NCBI RefSeq assembly: GCF_019285515.1
Contig: NZ_CP079095.1
Span: forward strand, 2,111,501 to 2,175,500
Length of the DNA: 64,000 nucleotides
DNA from: Methylococcus sp. Mc7
Lineage (GTDB): Bacteria; Pseudomonadota; Gammaproteobacteria; Methylococcales; Methylococcaceae
Direction of reading: 5' to 3'
Under the pieces are notes generated by a model. It made no database searches. It was given only the letters and a program-made list of their open reading frames with translations, and was not told where the DNA came from. The translations under genes were made by a program, and so were the position numbers. Each line of letters opens with the position of its first letter. Positions within the stretch are counted from its first letter, which is position 1. Positions 9,122-16,128 of this stretch are shown here, in pieces.

Positions 9122-9532
9122 ATGGCCATGAAAACCGGGGGCGACAACGACGAAGTGATGAGCGAGATCAACGTCACCCCGCTGGTCGACGTCATGCTGG
9201 TGCTGGTGATCGTGTTCCTGGTGACGGCGCCGCTGCTGACCCAGAGCATGAACGTCAACCTGCCCAAGACCGGCGCGGTGGCCGCCTCGGACGACAACCA
9301 ATCGACCCCGATCGGCATCGACGCCCAGGGACGCATCGTGCTGGACAAGAGCGAGATCGCCGACCTGGCGCAGTTGGAAGCCAGGCTCCGGGATCAGGTG
9401 CAGCAGAATCCGGAAGGCCTGTACATCGTCCACGCCGACCAGGCGGTGTCCTATGCCGTCGTCGCCAAGGTGCTCGCCACCGCCCACAAGGCCGGGGTCA
9501 ACCGGCTGTCTCTGGCGACGGTTCAGGAGTAG
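9122..9532 (+). CDS. exbD: ExbD/TolR-family biopolymer transport protein
   Basis: The 136-residue inner-membrane protein has a short cytoplasmic N-terminus (EVMSEINVTPLVDVMLVLVI), one membrane segment with the conserved Asp of the proton channel, and a periplasmic domain ending NRLSLATVQE. ExbD partners ExbB and TonB to energise outer-membrane transport. AAGGAGAG just upstream supports the ATG at 9122. No exbB lies upstream: the position is taken by a decayed transposase, so this is an orphan that either was cut from its operon or uses partners elsewhere. exbD and tolR are hard to tell apart from sequence alone. Confidence 0.85.
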   Translation: MAMKTGGDNDEVMSEINVTPLVDVMLVLVIVFLVTAPLLTQSMNVNLPKTGAVAASDDNQSTPIGIDAQGRIVLDKSEIADLAQLEARLRDQVQQNPEGLYIVHADQAVSYAVVAKVLATAHKAGVNRLSLATVQE

Positions 9533-9562
9533 ATGCTGCGGAACATGCTCGCCGGTCAGCAG

Positions 9563-9591
9563 GTAGGGTGGATAAGCGAAGCGCATCCACC
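9563..9591 (+). repeat. REP-like hairpin, left copy
   Basis: Contains GGGTGGATAAGCGAAGCGCA followed by TCCACC and can fold as a hairpin. It is the exact reverse complement of 10165-10193. Its position immediately 5' of a RAYT gene fits a substrate for that transposase. Confidence 0.7.
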
Positions 9592-9603
9592 AGACAAACA
9601 CCG

Positions 9604-10119
9604 ATGAGCAACTACCGAAGAGCCAAAATCGCCGGAGGAACCTTCTTCTTCACCGTGGTCACGCACGACAGAACGCCGTATTTCGCCGATGAGTCTGCCA
9701 TCCAAATCCTGCGGGCCGCATTTGCGAAGGTGAAAACTGCCCGTCCCTTCGAGATCGAGGCCATCGTCGTCATGCCGGATCACCTCCATTGCATCTGGCG
9801 CCTGCCGACAGGAGATGACGACTATTCCGGACGCTGGCGGGAGATCAAGAAAATCGCATCGCGGCAGTTAGACCCGGTCACCAATCTCCGCAACAAACGC
9901 CCGGTATGGCAGCGCCGATTCTGGGAACATGTCATCCGTGACGAAGAAGATTGACGCCGGCACATGGATTACGTCCATTACAACCCCGTCAAACATGGTT
10001 TGGCTCGACGGCCGATCGATTGGCCTTGGTCCAGTTTCAAGAAGGCGGTGGCAAAAGGCTGGTATGAACCGGCGTGGGGCAGTGACGAGCCGCACATTTC
10101 AGGTCTGGAATTGGAATGA
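9604..10119 (+). pseudogene. REP-associated tyrosine transposase (RAYT), nonsense-disrupted
   Basis: From ATG 9604 the frame gives YRRAKIAGGTFFFTVVTHDR, then the metal/nucleophile region VMPDHLHCIWRLP (HxH) and GDDDYSGRWREIK, all typical of Y1-type RAYT proteins (IS200/IS605-like). A TGA at 9952-9954 interrupts the usual DEEDFRRH segment (here DEED-stop-RRH). The same frame then continues HMDYVHYNPVKHGLARRP ... WPWSSFKKAV to TGA 10117-10119. A single Phe-to-stop change therefore separates the conserved C-terminal third. The gene is a recent pseudogene unless read through. Confidence 0.85.
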
Positions 10120-10164
10120 TGGGGACGAGGGAGCATCGCCGGATTTCATGAATCGATGGGGTTG

Positions 10165-10193
10165 GGTGGATGCGCTTCGCTTATCCACCCTAC
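10165..10193 (-). repeat. REP-like hairpin, right copy
   Basis: Exact reverse complement of 9563-9591, lying 45 bp after the RAYT stop codon. The inverted arrangement around the gene is characteristic of RAYT loci. Confidence 0.7.
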
Positions 10194-10247
10194 ATTCTTC
10201 AATCTACTGCGAAACATGCTCGCCGGCTCGGCATTCCGGGTCCGGGC

Positions 10248-10505
10248 TTAAGCAGCTTTGCCTCTCTGCTGTCTAAGCAGTTCCAACAAATACTCCGGTG
10301 CCAGGTCGGCACCGTTCGCCCAAGCCACGGTTTCCAAATCCGGGTGCTGGTGAGCCGTGGCAAAAAGTTTTGGGTCTCTCAAGGGGGAGAACATCGTTCC
10401 GGTCAGGCGATGCCGCAAGTCGATTTCGCCCGCTTCTCCATTATTGAAAGCGACGTACAACCGGAAGTTGTCCAATGCTCTGACTTCCTTCGTATGCAGG
10501 AACAT
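10248..10505 (-). CDS. DUF2442-family protein
   Basis: An 85-residue protein with the pattern of DUF2442: VRALDNFRLYVAFNNGEAGEIDLRHRL near the N-terminus, then FSPLRDPKLFATAHQHPDLETVAWANGADLAPEYL. The biochemical role of the family is unknown. It follows a DUF4160 gene by 5 bp on the same strand, a pairing seen in many bacterial genomes and sometimes suspected to be toxin-antitoxin-like. That interpretation is not shown by anything here. Confidence 0.75.
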   Translation of the reverse strand: MFLHTKEVRALDNFRLYVAFNNGEAGEIDLRHRLTGTMFSPLRDPKLFATAHQHPDLETVAWANGADLAPEYLLELLRQQRGKAA

Positions 10506-10510
10506 ATCGG

Positions 10511-10768
10511 TTACTCCAAGGGCTGGATGGGGTTCAGCGGCTCATCGCGCTGCGCCAGTTCCCAGTCGGCCAGCAATTCGTCCTGATGCAGGTCGAGCCA
10601 ATCCAATACTGCGCGCAATGCCCGTTTCGGAAACTCGCCTCGAACGATCCCGGTTTCGATGTCAACGGTAATTTCATAGCCGCTGTATTTGGCATGAAAG
10701 CGAGGGGGCGCGTGATCGCTCCAGTACATCCCTATCACGATGCCAAGAAAACGGGAAATTTCGGGCAT
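10511..10768 (-). CDS. DUF4160-family protein
   Basis: An 85-residue protein of the DUF4160 type: it starts MPEISRFLGIVIGMYWSDHAPPRFH and continues HAKYSGYEITVDIETGIVRGEFPKRAL. DUF4160 genes usually precede a DUF2442 gene, as here. Function is unknown. No signal peptide or membrane segment is visible, so it is probably cytoplasmic. From 10769 to 10892 I see no gene. Confidence 0.75.
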   Translation of the reverse strand: MPEISRFLGIVIGMYWSDHAPPRFHAKYSGYEITVDIETGIVRGEFPKRALRAVLDWLDLHQDELLADWELAQRDEPLNPIQPLE

Positions 10769-10892
10769 GGTTCAAAGCTTACTCTTGCATCGCTGAATCG
10801 CGCTTCAGAAGATCATAGTCTGATGCGGAGCCATCTGAAATCTCCCCTTGAAATGCAAGAGTATGCCGACGTTTCCCAACCGCGCTTAATCC

Positions 10893-12968
10893 TCAAGGCT
10901 GCTCCGTCACCATCAACGCCTTGGCCTGCAGCTTGAGCGCGATCGCCTTGTGCAGGCGCAGGTTCCGCATCGGGCCGATTTCCGTGTGCAGCGCCTTCTT
11001 TTCCAGGGCCAGTGCCTCTTCCAGCCGGGCCAGGGCTTCGGGGTAGGGGAGCAGTACCCCGCCTTGCAGGACTTCGATGGCATCCTCGGTGTCGGCCATG
11101 GCGAGTTTCAGCGTTTCCTTGGCTTTCTTGCCGCGCAGGGCCATGGATTTCCTGGACAGGCTGTTCGAACTGCGGATGTTCTCCACGGCGTTCAGTGTGC
11201 GCAGGAACAGCGCGATGGCGGTGACCTGGGACGATTCGAGCTTGACCCGCCGGTCCTTTCCGGACGAGGTCTTCGCGCCCGGCGAGAGGTTGAAGGAGTC
11301 GCCGTTGTAGGAGGCGATCGCTTCTTCCAGCGTGTTCACGCTGTTGTTGTGGAAGAACGGCGCGGTGTCGGCGGCCTCGATCAGCGGGGGGGTGTTGAAG
11401 CGGCCGGTGCCGTAACAGGGGTGGTCCTGGCTGAAGCCGCAACTGACCTGCTCGTTCTTGCCGAAACCGCCGTCCACGGCGAGGCCGGGGTCGAGCAGGA
11501 AGGCGGGGGGACTGCGCATGTTCTCCACCCCCGTGTCGCGGGTCGGGTTGGCCTTGGTGGTCGAACTGTTGGCGCCGGCGTTCTGGTGGCAGCCGTTGCA
11601 GTTGGCCGTTTCTCCCAGGATCACTTCGCCGTTCCTCACGGGGTTCTCCTTGACGTCGAACAGCAGCTTGCCCTGCTGGACCAGGGGGGAGTTGAAGCTG
11701 AGCTTGGAAAGATCGATGTCCTCGCTGCGTCCCAAGGACAGCATGTAGGCTTCCAGCGCGGTCAGTTCCTCGTCCGTGGGAAGGCGGAAATCGACCTGCG
11801 GAATGCGGTTCAGGGTCTTCGGCATGTGCTGGGTGATGGCGCCCAGGGCGAATTCCCGCAGCGAACCGGTGCCCGGCGAGCCGTCGCCGGACCAGCCCAG
11901 GGCATGGGCGAAGGCCTCGTCCTCGCAGAATTCGCCCTTGCCGCCGTGTTCGGCGCAGACCTCGACCTCCATGGACGTGGCAAGGCCCAGCAGATAGGGG
12001 ACGCTGCGCATGACGCCCGGTTTGTCGAAACCGTCGACGTTGGCCAGGATCAGGCCCATCTGCCGCAGCAGGGCGGGTTTCTCCAGTTCCTTGAGATCCG
12101 GGTTGTACTCGGCGACGAACAGCGGGTCGGAGGGGGGCAGCTTGGCGATGTAGCGCGGATCGATGGTGTGGTTGTTGTCCGGCCGGTGGCAGGTCGCGCA
12201 GGTGCGGCCGTTGCCGTCGAAGGTTTCCTCGACGAAGATTTGCCGGCCGCGGGCGATGAGCAGTTCCAGGCTGGCCGCGTCCGCCGCCGAAGTTTGCGCG
12301 ACCGCGGCCTTCGGCAGCAGGAAGGCGAAGGGCAGGGCGGGGCCGGCGGCCGGCCGCGGCTCGTCCCCCTTCGCCGTCAGGCTCCAGGGCTGGGAGGAAA
12401 AATAGGCGCGCTGCATGAGATTCGGGGCGCCGAACAGGAGGCCGCCGCGTCCCGGGGCTTCCCCGCCGCGGGCGATGATGGCCTGGTCGAGTTCGAAGCC
12501 GGCAAGGGACGCCCGATCGAGGGTGGTGCGCAGCACCGCCCAGCCGTCCGCCGTCCGCGCCAGCGTGCCCAGCCCGATCAGGCGATCGCCGGCCTCGGGC
12601 GTCACCGCCTGGCTGGCGCCGCCGCGGTTGTCCGCCAGCCAGACCTCGTAATTTCCCTCCGCCGGCAAGCCGCGTGCCTTCACCTCCAGGGCGCCCGTCA
12701 GCATGTCGAGGCGCAGCTCGCCGCGGGCCTGCGCCCCGCCGGCCGAGAGCGCGGGGGAATGGACCAGGGAAACCTTCAGTGTCTCCGCGTCGCCCCGCCG
12801 CTCATGCCGGGTTTTCCATCGGTCCAGGACGGAACGGAGGGCGGCAACGTCCCCGTGGCCGAGCATCGGGGAATCCGGCGCGGGTTCGTCGAAAAAGGCG
12901 GTGTTCAGCGCCGCCGCCAGCGCAAGGGCGGCGGCGAGCGAGGCAAGGTGTCGAGAGGATGAAAGCAC
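10893..12968 (-). CDS. Secreted di-heme cytochrome c peroxidase-like protein
   Basis: The 691-residue protein has an N-terminal hydrophobic export signal and two c-type heme sites, CATCH (about residues 257-261) and CNGCH (about 457-461), in the arrangement of the bacterial di-heme peroxidase/MauG superfamily (RGRQIFVEETFDGNGRTCATCH). Residues ~65-190 form an extra domain (GNYEVWLADN ... LGTLARTADGWAVLRTTL) resembling anti-sigma-K/RskA-type extracellular domains, not normally part of these enzymes. The short hydrophobic stretch LPFAFLLPKAAVAQ at ~212-225 between the two looks like a leftover signal peptide, hinting at a fusion. It is the last gene of the operon behind two secreted proteins, and probably acts in the periplasm or on the cell surface. 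Confidence 0.8.
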   Translation of the reverse strand: MLSSSRHLASLAAALALAAALNTAFFDEPAPDSPMLGHGDVAALRSVLDRWKTRHERRGDAETLKVSLVHSPALSAGGAQARGELRLDMLTGALEVKARGLPAEGNYEVWLADNRGGASQAVTPEAGDRLIGLGTLARTADGWAVLRTTLDRASLAGFELDQAIIARGGEAPGRGGLLFGAPNLMQRAYFSSQPWSLTAKGDEPRPAAGPALPFAFLLPKAAVAQTSAADAASLELLIARGRQIFVEETFDGNGRTCATCHRPDNNHTIDPRYIAKLPPSDPLFVAEYNPDLKELEKPALLRQMGLILANVDGFDKPGVMRSVPYLLGLATSMEVEVCAEHGGKGEFCEDEAFAHALGWSGDGSPGTGSLREFALGAITQHMPKTLNRIPQVDFRLPTDEELTALEAYMLSLGRSEDIDLSKLSFNSPLVQQGKLLFDVKENPVRNGEVILGETANCNGCHQNAGANSSTTKANPTRDTGVENMRSPPAFLLDPGLAVDGGFGKNEQVSCGFSQDHPCYGTGRFNTPPLIEAADTAPFFHNNSVNTLEEAIASYNGDSFNLSPGAKTSSGKDRRVKLESSQVTAIALFLRTLNAVENIRSSNSLSRKSMALRGKKAKETLKLAMADTEDAIEVLQGGVLLPYPEALARLEEALALEKKALHTEIGPMRNLRLHKAIALKLQAKALMVTEQP

Positions 12969-13122
12969 GGCATTGTACCATTGATAGCGGACAGACCCGC
13001 CGGCGGGCTCGATGCGCGCAGGCGGCCGGGAATGGCCCGGGTCGGGCCGGTTTGGTCCGGGAGGTGGCGGTTCAGGCTTATTCTTGCCTGTCTGGAGGAA
13101 GCGGCGGGCCGCTTCTCAAGGT

Positions 13123-13142
13123 GGGATACGTCCATGTATCCC
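13123..13142 (-). terminator. Hairpin 3' of the second secreted-protein gene
   Basis: GGGATACGTCCATGTATCCC forms a 7-bp perfect stem with a 6-base loop, starting 14 bp after the stop codon of the gene ending at 13157. There is no T-run, so it may be a processing or REP-type hairpin rather than an intrinsic terminator. The core TACGTCCATGTA recurs inside the MITE at 40124-40282. Confidence 0.3.
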
Positions 13143-13156
13143 GAAAACTTACGGCC

Positions 13157-14026
13157 TCAGTAGCACTGGCACTGGCCTTGATACTGCGGCAGGTTGCACA
13201 GGTCCACGTTCATGCAATGGCTCATCGGCGGATGCCAGCAGGTCTTGCCAACGGTGCAGCCGTTGGGGTCGATGACAGTGCCGCCGCCACCGCCGCTCGA
13301 GGCCTGCTTGACGTCCACCTCGAGCTGGAAATAGACGTCGTGCTTCTGGCTGGGGTCGCCGTGCTGGGCGTCTCCGCCCACGGCCACGGTCAGCCAGTCT
13401 TCTTTCCTGCCCTTGAGTTTGAAAACACCGTTGACGCTGGCCACGGTCTGCGGACCGACACCGTTAGCCGACATGTAGCCCGGGTTCGTTTTGTCGGTCC
13501 ACGGGCTGAGCAGCCAGCCCCAGAACGGAGGTGTGGTCTGGAACTGGTTCGGATACCAGTGCAGGTGCGGCCCCTGGTTCTGGTTGCCGCGCCAGACGGT
13601 GAGCGCCGGGATCAGGTCGCTCTTGGCCGGGTCGCTGCCGATGTAGCGCTTGGCGTTGATGGTGACGTTGAGCTTGGTCAGGCCCTGCGCCTTCAGGCCG
13701 CTCAGGTCGATGAGGAACCATTGCGAATGCATGGCCCAGCCATAGCAGGTTCCGGGTACGGCGCCGGCCGGCGGATTGGTCGCCGGGTCGCACCAGGCCA
13801 TGGACTTGGTGGTCGGGATGCTGGCGGGCGAGCCGCCGTCGCCGGGGGTGCCGATGGTCTGGCCGGAATGGACCGAGAGCGCCGGGGCGCCGGACTTGGT
13901 GTCCTTTTTCTGGAAGACGAATTTCGCGGCGTAGGTGATGCCGTCGGCGGGGACGATTTCGACGGCTCCCGCCGGGGTTGCGGCGTAGACGAGGCCCAGG
14001 GCAAGGGCGTTGAAAATTCTTTTCAT
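13157..14026 (-). CDS. Secreted His/Trp-containing protein, paralog 2
   Basis: A 289-residue exported protein (signal peptide about residues 1-21, ending PAGA) closely related to the gene just upstream. They share VHSGQ, TKSMAWCDPA, CYGWAMHSQWFLIDLSGLK, a GNQNQGPHLHWYPNQ segment, FWGWLL and a C-terminal DWLTVAVGGDA. This copy adds a Cys-rich tail (CTVGKTCWHPPMSHCMNVDL ... CQCY) absent from its partner. I recognise no named family with certainty. The conserved His and Trp pairs, and position before a di-heme peroxidase-like gene, resemble MopE/CorA-type copper proteins of methanotrophs only in general layout. Confidence 0.7.
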   Translation of the reverse strand: MKRIFNALALGLVYAATPAGAVEIVPADGITYAAKFVFQKKDTKSGAPALSVHSGQTIGTPGDGGSPASIPTTKSMAWCDPATNPPAGAVPGTCYGWAMHSQWFLIDLSGLKAQGLTKLNVTINAKRYIGSDPAKSDLIPALTVWRGNQNQGPHLHWYPNQFQTTPPFWGWLLSPWTDKTNPGYMSANGVGPQTVASVNGVFKLKGRKEDWLTVAVGGDAQHGDPSQKHDVYFQLEVDVKQASSGGGGGTVIDPNGCTVGKTCWHPPMSHCMNVDLCNLPQYQGQCQCY

Positions 14027-14090
14027 CGTGAATCCTAAACGGGTCGGACTGGAAGGTTGGCGGACGGCTGAATTCGCGGCGCGGGTGGTC

Positions 14091-14840
14091 TCACTGCGCC
14101 GGCTGCTTCTGCTTTACGTCGACGGTTAACTGGTAATTGACGCTGTGTTTGGTGTTGGGATCCTTGGCATCGCCGCCCACCGCGACCGTCAGATAATCCT
14201 GAGTACCGCCCTTGAGCTTGAACTTCCCCATGACCGAGGCGAAGTTCTGCGCGGGGGTCGCATAGGCGCTGTTGTAGCTGATCACATCGCCCTTGACGAA
14301 AGTAGCGCGTTGCAGCAGCCAGCCCCAGAATTCCGGCACGCCCTGGAGTTCGCTCGGATACCAGTGCATTTGCGGTCCCAGCGTCTGGTTGCCGCGGTAG
14401 ACGGTAAGGGCGGGAATGATGTCATTGTTCTTGGGGTCGCTGCCCGCGTGGCGTTCGACACTCACCGTGACCCAGACGGCGCCCAGGCCCTGGCCCTTGA
14501 GTTTGCTCAGGTCGATCAGGTACCAGTTGGCGTGCATACCCCAGCCGTAGCAGCCGTTGGTCTCGTAGCCGGCGGGGGTGACGGCCGGATCGCAATAAGC
14601 CATCGACTTGGTCTGCGGGATCATCGTCGCATTGCCGTCATCGTTCGGGGTGTTGAAAGCCTGGCCCGAATGAAGGGAGGCGGCGGCTGCGCCGGTCTTG
14701 GTGTCCTTCTTGTCGAAGATCAGCTTGGCGGCGTACTGGATGCCATAGCTCGGGTAGACGTCGCCGGCCAGGGCGTTGCCGGCGATACCTGCGATGCCGG
14801 CGGCGGCCGTCATCGAAATCAGCAGTTTGCGGTAGGTCAT
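14091..14840 (-). CDS. Secreted His/Trp-containing protein, paralog 1
   Basis: A 249-residue exported protein (signal peptide to about residue 25, NALAGDVYP) and first gene of the operon. Conserved features shared with the next gene include LHSGQ (His ~57), KSMAYCDPA, CYGWGMHANWYLIDLS (Trp ~100, His ~103, Trp ~106), GPQMHWYPSEL (His ~159), FWGWLL and DYLTVAVGGDAKDPNTKHS. It lacks the Cys-rich tail of its paralog. The start lies 53 bp downstream of a sigma-54 promoter. The function is unknown; metal binding is a hypothesis based on the His/Trp clusters and the di-heme neighbour. Confidence 0.7.
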   Translation of the reverse strand: MTYRKLLISMTAAAGIAGIAGNALAGDVYPSYGIQYAAKLIFDKKDTKTGAAAASLHSGQAFNTPNDDGNATMIPQTKSMAYCDPAVTPAGYETNGCYGWGMHANWYLIDLSKLKGQGLGAVWVTVSVERHAGSDPKNNDIIPALTVYRGNQTLGPQMHWYPSELQGVPEFWGWLLQRATFVKGDVISYNSAYATPAQNFASVMGKFKLKGGTQDYLTVAVGGDAKDPNTKHSVNYQLTVDVKQKQPAQ

Positions 14841-14892
14841 CGTTTCCTCATGACGAGAGTGTTCGGGAACATATTATCCGGCCCTGATACAC

Positions 14893-14907
14893 GCAATATG
14901 CAGGCCA
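14893..14907 (-). promoter_or_regulatory. Sigma-54 (-24/-12) promoter for the secreted/di-heme operon
   Basis: On the minus strand the sequence TGGCCTGCATATTGC matches the sigma-54 consensus TGGCAC-N5-TTGC with the diagnostic GG-N10-GC spacing. Transcription would begin near 14881, about 40 bp before the ATG at 14840. A sigma-54-dependent activator gene begins 265 bp away in the opposite direction. An imperfect candidate activator site, GCGGAA-N8-TTCCGC at 14919-14938, lies unusually close upstream. The rest of 14841-15171 contains no gene. Confidence 0.7.
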
Positions 14908-15171
14908 AGGGATGGGCGGCGGAATTCCGGCGTTCCGCGGGTGGGTCCGTTCGATTGTGTGTGAAATGCCTCAATCAATGCGGCTAATCGCTCACTTTGC
15001 TCTTGGAGCGAAACCGCATTTCCGTTCCGTGGGGTTGCAGCGGGGGTGAGACTTCGGGTCTCGAAGACGGATATCCGGATTTCCCCGCATGGCACGCCTG
15101 ATGCTTCGAAGTGCGCGGCGAGCGCGGTCGAGACAGGCTCGACCGTCGACGGGAAATAAGGAAAAGCGTCC

Positions 15172-16113
15172 ATGTTCGAAGTGCTCATCGGCCGGTCCCC
15201 CGGTTTCGAGGCGCTCATCCGCAGCGCGCGGCTGGTGGCCGCGACCGACGTGACCGTCCTCATCGTGGGCGAAACCGGCACCGGCAAGGAGCTCCTGGCC
15301 CAGGCCCTGCAGGGCCACAGCCTGCGCGCCGAAAGGCCGTTCGTCACGCTCAACTGCGCCGCGCTTCCGGCATCGGTCGCGGAATCCGAGCTGTTCGGCC
15401 ATCGCCGCGGGGCTTTCACGGGTGCGGTTTCGGATTTCTCGGGGCGGCTCGAGACCGCGGACGGCGGCACCCTGTTCCTGGACGAGATCAATTCGCTGCC
15501 TTTGCCGGTTCAGGCCAAGCTCCTGAGATTCCTGGATTCCGGGGAAATCCAGCCGGTCGGCGCGCGTTCGCCGCAGCGGGTGGACGTCCGCATCATCGCG
15601 GCGACCAATGCGAAGCTGGCCGACAAGATCGACGCCGGGGAATTCCGCCGCGACCTCTACTACCGGCTGAGCGTGGTTCCGCTCGAAATTCCCCCCTTGC
15701 GCGAGCGGGGCGGCGACGTGGAACTGCTTCTGCACCACTTCATGCGCCATTTCGCGCAAGCCTACGATATTCCCCCGGCGGTGTTCGGCCGGGGGGCGGT
15801 GCGGCGTCTGAATGCTTATCCCTGGCCGGGAAACATCCGGGAATTGCGGAATTTCTGTGAGCGCCTGGCCATCCTGATGCCCGGCCGGGTGATCGAAGAG
15901 CAGGACCTCCCGGAAGAAGCCCTCCGCTCCGTGCCACGGGCCAAGCCGCTGTTCACGCTTCCGGACGAAGGGCTCGAGCTGGAACAGATGGAAATCGACT
16001 TCATCCGGCAGGCGCTGCAGCGGACCCACGGCAACCGGAGCCGTACCGCCAGGCTGCTCGGCCTCACCCGCGACCAGCTCAACTACCGTATCCAGAAATA
16101 CGGCATCGACTGA
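15172..16113 (+). CDS. Sigma-54-dependent transcriptional activator without sensor domain
   Basis: The 313-residue AAA+ activator has Walker A GETGTGKE (residues 33-40), the sigma-54-contacting GAFTGA loop (80-85), Walker B LFLDE (~101-105), the sensor/arginine region FRRDLYYRLSVVPLEIPPLR, and a C-terminal Fis-type helix-turn-helix (NRSRTARLLGLTRDQLNYRI). The AAA+ domain starts almost at residue 1, as in PspF. There is therefore no receiver, GAF or PAS domain, and control must come from a partner protein or from expression level. It is divergent from, and probably activates, the operon starting at 14840. Confidence 0.9.
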   Translation: MFEVLIGRSPGFEALIRSARLVAATDVTVLIVGETGTGKELLAQALQGHSLRAERPFVTLNCAALPASVAESELFGHRRGAFTGAVSDFSGRLETADGGTLFLDEINSLPLPVQAKLLRFLDSGEIQPVGARSPQRVDVRIIAATNAKLADKIDAGEFRRDLYYRLSVVPLEIPPLRERGGDVELLLHHFMRHFAQAYDIPPAVFGRGAVRRLNAYPWPGNIRELRNFCERLAILMPGRVIEEQDLPEEALRSVPRAKPLFTLPDEGLELEQMEIDFIRQALQRTHGNRSRTARLLGLTRDQLNYRIQKYGID

Positions 16114-16128
16114 TTCCCGGGCGGCCGG

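Larger units (their letters stand above)
9536..10226 (+). mobile_element. REP-associated transposase unit between 20-bp direct repeats
   Basis: The unit is bounded by CTGCGGAACATGCTCGCCGG at 9536-9555 and a copy with one difference at 10207-10226. Inside these lie perfect 29-bp inverted repeats (9563-9591 and 10165-10193), each able to form its own hairpin with GGTGGAT/ATCCACC arms. A RAYT-type gene lies between them. This architecture (RAYT flanked by inverted REPs) is known from gammaproteobacterial genomes. It starts 3 bp after the exbD stop. Confidence 0.7.

Noticed and set aside
10950-12962. Plus-strand open frame of 670 codons
   Set aside because: Antisense to the di-heme cytochrome gene, whose CxxCH motifs and signal peptide fix the coding strand.
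14919-14938. GCGGAA-N8-TTCCGC as the activator binding site
   Set aside because: It lies only about 12 bp upstream of the -24 box, closer than normal for sigma-54 activators, and has short arms. It is mentioned only as a candidate.
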